7,965 nt of DNA from CAZRCG01 sp964598565 (lineage in GTDB: Bacteria; Bdellovibrionota; UBA2394): NCBI GenBank assembly GCA_964598565.1, contig CAZRCG010000018.1, forward strand, positions 1-7,965. The letters are read 5' to 3'. A program made the position numbers and the translations under genes. The stretch's first letter is position 1. Every line of letters starts with the position of its first letter. The notes below the pieces were generated by a model. That model had not been told where the DNA came from, made no database searches, and saw only the letters and a list, made by a program, of their open reading frames with translations. Below are positions 5,723-7,965 of this stretch, one piece after another.

Positions 5723-7922
5723 ACTCGTTTGCTTCAGCGGCTGCGATGGTCGCCATTCTGACAATTTCTTCTACCGAGGAGCCCTGTTGCAAAATATGAA
5801 CAGCCTTCTTGGGCCCTAAAAGAATGGGCCCAATCACTTCTGCATTTCCTAAATGCTGCATGAGCTTATAGGCGATATTGCCTGAAGCGAGGTCTGGAAA
5901 AATAAGAACATTGGCCGGCTCTTTTAGTTTTGAAAACGCATAGTCAGCAAGGCGAGAAGCCGATACAGCGGTGTCCGCCTGCATTTCGCCATCAATTTCT
6001 AGTTGGGGCGCGCGTTCATGAACAATTTCAACCGCCCGTCGAACTCGTTCATTCATAGGATGAGGCGAGGAGCCAAAATTGGCGAAGCTCACCATCGCAA
6101 TACGTGGAATCAATCCAAAGAAGCGAACTTTCTCGGCGGTTTGTAGGGCGATCTCAGCGAGTTCTTCAGCGCTGGGCTCAATATTAACGGTGGTATCGGC
6201 GAAGAAAAAAACACGATCTTTCACTAAGAGAATATAAAGCCCCGCTGCGATATTATATTCTTCCTTCAGAGAAATAGTTTGCAGAGTTGGACGGATGGTT
6301 TCCGGATAAGTTTTGGTGAGGCCTGAGACCATTCCGTCGGCGAGTCCGCGCCGCACGAGCATGAGTCCAAAATAAGTTCGTCGTAGAAGAAGCTTCTGTG
6401 CCTCTCGAAGTAATAAACCTTTTCGTTGACGAATTTCATAGAGTTCTCGAGCGAACGAGCTTGTTAATTCATGATCTTCTGGATTTAGAATTTTAATTTT
6501 TCCGCTTTTCAGTTGAAGCGTTTCCGAAACTTTATGAATGACTTTGGGGGAGCCAATGAGAATGGGTTCGCAGATTTTCTCTTCGGCCAATTCAATAGCG
6601 GCCTTCAAAATTTTAGGATGATCGCCTTCCGGAAAAACAATTTTTGAGAGCTTCTTGCGAGCCTTGGAAATAGCGATTTGCATGATATTGCGTGACTTAT
6701 CGAGAGTGACAGCAAGAGACTCTCGATACTCTTCTGCCTTGAATTTTTTCTGGAAGCGCTTTCCCGCCACCTTAGTTCGCACAGCAGCCTCCGCCACAGC
6801 GGGCGCCACCCACAAGAGCACGCGAGGGTCGAAAGGCTTTGGGATAATATAGTCAGCCCCAAATGCAAAGTGCTGCCCCCCATAGACACGAGATACTGAA
6901 TCAGGCACATCTTCTCGAGCAAGCTCGGCAAGGGCTTTCGCCGCAGCGACCTTCATTTCTTCGTTGATGCAAGAAGCTTCGACGTCAAGAGCGCCGCGAA
7001 ACACGGAGGGGAAGCCTAAGACATTATTAATTTGATTGGGAAAGTCAGATCGACCTGTGGCCACCACCGCATCAGGTCTGGACTTCTTGGCATCTTCATA
7101 GGGAATCTCAGGATCAGGATTCGCCAAGGCAAAAATGAGAGGCCGCGGCGCCATCGACTTGATCATCTCAGGCTTGATGATGCCAGCCACGGAAAGCCCA
7201 ATAAAAACGTCGGCGTTTTTGAGGGCCTGCGAAATTTTTCGATGCGGTGTTTTGAGGGCAAATCGAGCTTTATAGGAGTCGAGGTCAGTTCGTCCCGAAT
7301 GAACCACGCCTTTTTGATCACAAAGAATGATCTTATCCCGTTTTGCGCCAAAGGTGATGAGAAGTTCCGCACAAGCAATCGCCGCCGCCCCGGCACCACT
7401 GAACACAAAGCGGGCGTTTTGAATTTTTTTCTTCGCGAGCAAAAGTCCATTTTGGATGGCGGCCGCTACAATAATGGCGGTGCCGTGCTGATCGTCGTGA
7501 AAAACCGGAATTCTTAACGACTTTCGAAGCGCTTCCTCGATGATGAAACAATCGGGGGCTTTAATATCTTCAAGATTAATGCCTCCGACGGTTGGCTCAA
7601 GCATCTGACAGGCGCGAATAACGTCTTCAGGCTTGGGGGCATTGAGTTCAATGTCAAAAACATTAATATTCGCGAATTTTTTAAAGAGGACGCCCTTGCC
7701 TTCCATGACAGGCTTTGCCGCCAGGGGGCCAATATTTCCCAAGCCAAGCACGGCGGTTCCGTTACTGACCACCGCCACAAGATTTGAGCGTACGGTATAG
7801 TCATTGACCTTGTCGGGATCTTGAGCGATCGCCATGGAGGCCGCCGCCACCCCCGGTGAATAAGCGAGCGAGAGATCTCGTTGGGTTAGGCATACCTTAG
7901 TAGGAATGACTATCGAAGTGCA
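5721..7922 (-). CDS. maeB: Malic enzyme with C-terminal phosphotransacetylase domain (MaeB type); N-terminus broken
   Basis: It decarboxylates malate to pyruvate, very probably with NADP as in MaeB. The readable frame covers 733 residues; numbers below count from the GTG at 7850, add 24 for the full frame. Malic domain: DYTVRSNLVAVVSNGTAVLG (17-36), KPVMEGKGVLFK (46-57), INLEDIKAP (91-99), FHDDQHGTA (117-125, metal site). NAD(P)-binding domain: VFSGAGAAAIAC (149-160), ALANPDPEI (241-249), TGRSDFPNQINNV (265-277), KPFDPR (338-343). Phosphotransacetylase domain (about 402-707): FPEGDHPKIL, GLADGMVSG (502-510), DTTVNIEPSAEELAEIA, FGSSPHP (592-598), GPILLGPKKAVHIL. In MaeB this domain senses acetyl-CoA and is usually not catalytic. 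GTG 7850 cannot be the start: upstream codons read PTKVCLTQRDLSLAYSPGVA, a conserved part of the family. No ATG, GTG or TTG occurs between 7850 and an in-frame TGA at 7925-7923, and about 20 N-terminal residues are missing. Confidence 0.93.
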   Translation of the reverse strand, partial: CTSIVIPTKVCLTQRDLSLAYSPGVAAASMAIAQDPDKVNDYTVRSNLVAVVSNGTAVLGLGNIGPLAAKPVMEGKGVLFKKFANINVFDIELNAPKPEDVIRACQMLEPTVGGINLEDIKAPDCFIIEEALRKSLRIPVFHDDQHGTAIIVAAAIQNGLLLAKKKIQNARFVFSGAGAAAIACAELLITFGAKRDKIILCDQKGVVHSGRTDLDSYKARFALKTPHRKISQALKNADVFIGLSVAGIIKPEMIKSMAPRPLIFALANPDPEIPYEDAKKSRPDAVVATGRSDFPNQINNVLGFPSVFRGALDVEASCINEEMKVAAAKALAELAREDVPDSVSRVYGGQHFAFGADYIIPKPFDPRVLLWVAPAVAEAAVRTKVAGKRFQKKFKAEEYRESLAVTLDKSRNIMQIAISKARKKLSKIVFPEGDHPKILKAAIELAEEKICEPILIGSPKVIHKVSETLQLKSGKIKILNPEDHELTSSFARELYEIRQRKGLLLREAQKLLLRRTYFGLMLVRRGLADGMVSGLTKTYPETIRPTLQTISLKEEYNIAAGLYILLVKDRVFFFADTTVNIEPSAEELAEIALQTAEKVRFFGLIPRIAMVSFANFGSSPHPMNERVRRAVEIVHERAPQLEIDGEMQADTAVSASRLADYAFSKLKEPANVLIFPDLASGNIAYKLMQHLGNAEVIGPILLGPKKAVHILQQGSSVEEIVRMATIAAAEANE

Positions 7923-7965
7923 TCATCTGTCAGGGGCCAGTGAAAGTGATTGCGGCCGTACAAGA

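Noticed and set aside
7032..7517. Plus-strand open frame of 161 codons
   Set aside because: It lies wholly antisense to the well-conserved malic enzyme NAD-binding region; its product is Arg-rich with no recognisable motif.
7906..7965. Plus-strand ATG with TAGGA upstream, open to the window edge
   Set aside because: Only 20 codons are visible and its start lies antisense to conserved malic enzyme codons; it may be chance or reflect the break there.

Overview
The window looks like chromosomal DNA from a Gram-negative bacterium that can use organic acids and glycerol. Two proteins carry Sec-type signals and a third has an N-terminal membrane anchor. The SUMF1-domain protein has a TQLxYxLVMGxNPS-like stretch that I associate with Bdellovibrionota, but this placement is a low-confidence inference. 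No tRNA, rRNA, CRISPR array, insertion sequence or phage gene is visible.

Layout. Bases 2-100 (+) are the last 32 codons of what looks like a histidine kinase, followed at once by a 60-residue TPR-like protein (103-285, +). A secreted SUMF1/FGE-fold protein lies on the other strand (260-1735, -), overlapping the TPR-like gene tail to tail by 26 bp. Bases 1736-2463 hold two candidate divergent promoters, a perfect 15-bp tandem duplication (1964-1993), and a plus-strand gene for a small exported protein that appears broken by a one-base frameshift (2005-2405).

The rest (2464-7965, -) is a tight four-gene run, read right to left: a malic enzyme fused to a phosphotransacetylase domain (maeB type), FAD-dependent glycerol-3-phosphate dehydrogenase (glpD), a pyruvate,phosphate dikinase/PEP synthase regulatory protein of the DUF299 family, and an unrecognised membrane-anchored coiled-coil protein with an acidic tail. 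Gaps are only 9, 4 and 7 nt, so one transcript is likely. Together the first three act at the C3 node: malate to pyruvate, glycerol-3-phosphate to dihydroxyacetone phosphate, and control of the pyruvate-to-PEP enzyme. This suits a switch to growth on organic acids or glycerol. The operon promoter lies outside the window.

Main oddities: the malic enzyme reading frame is broken upstream of its conserved N-terminal motif, close to the window end; the exported-protein gene is frameshifted; the SUMF1 domain lacks both catalytic cysteines; and several starts are best read as TTG or as internal ATGs rather than the longest frame.
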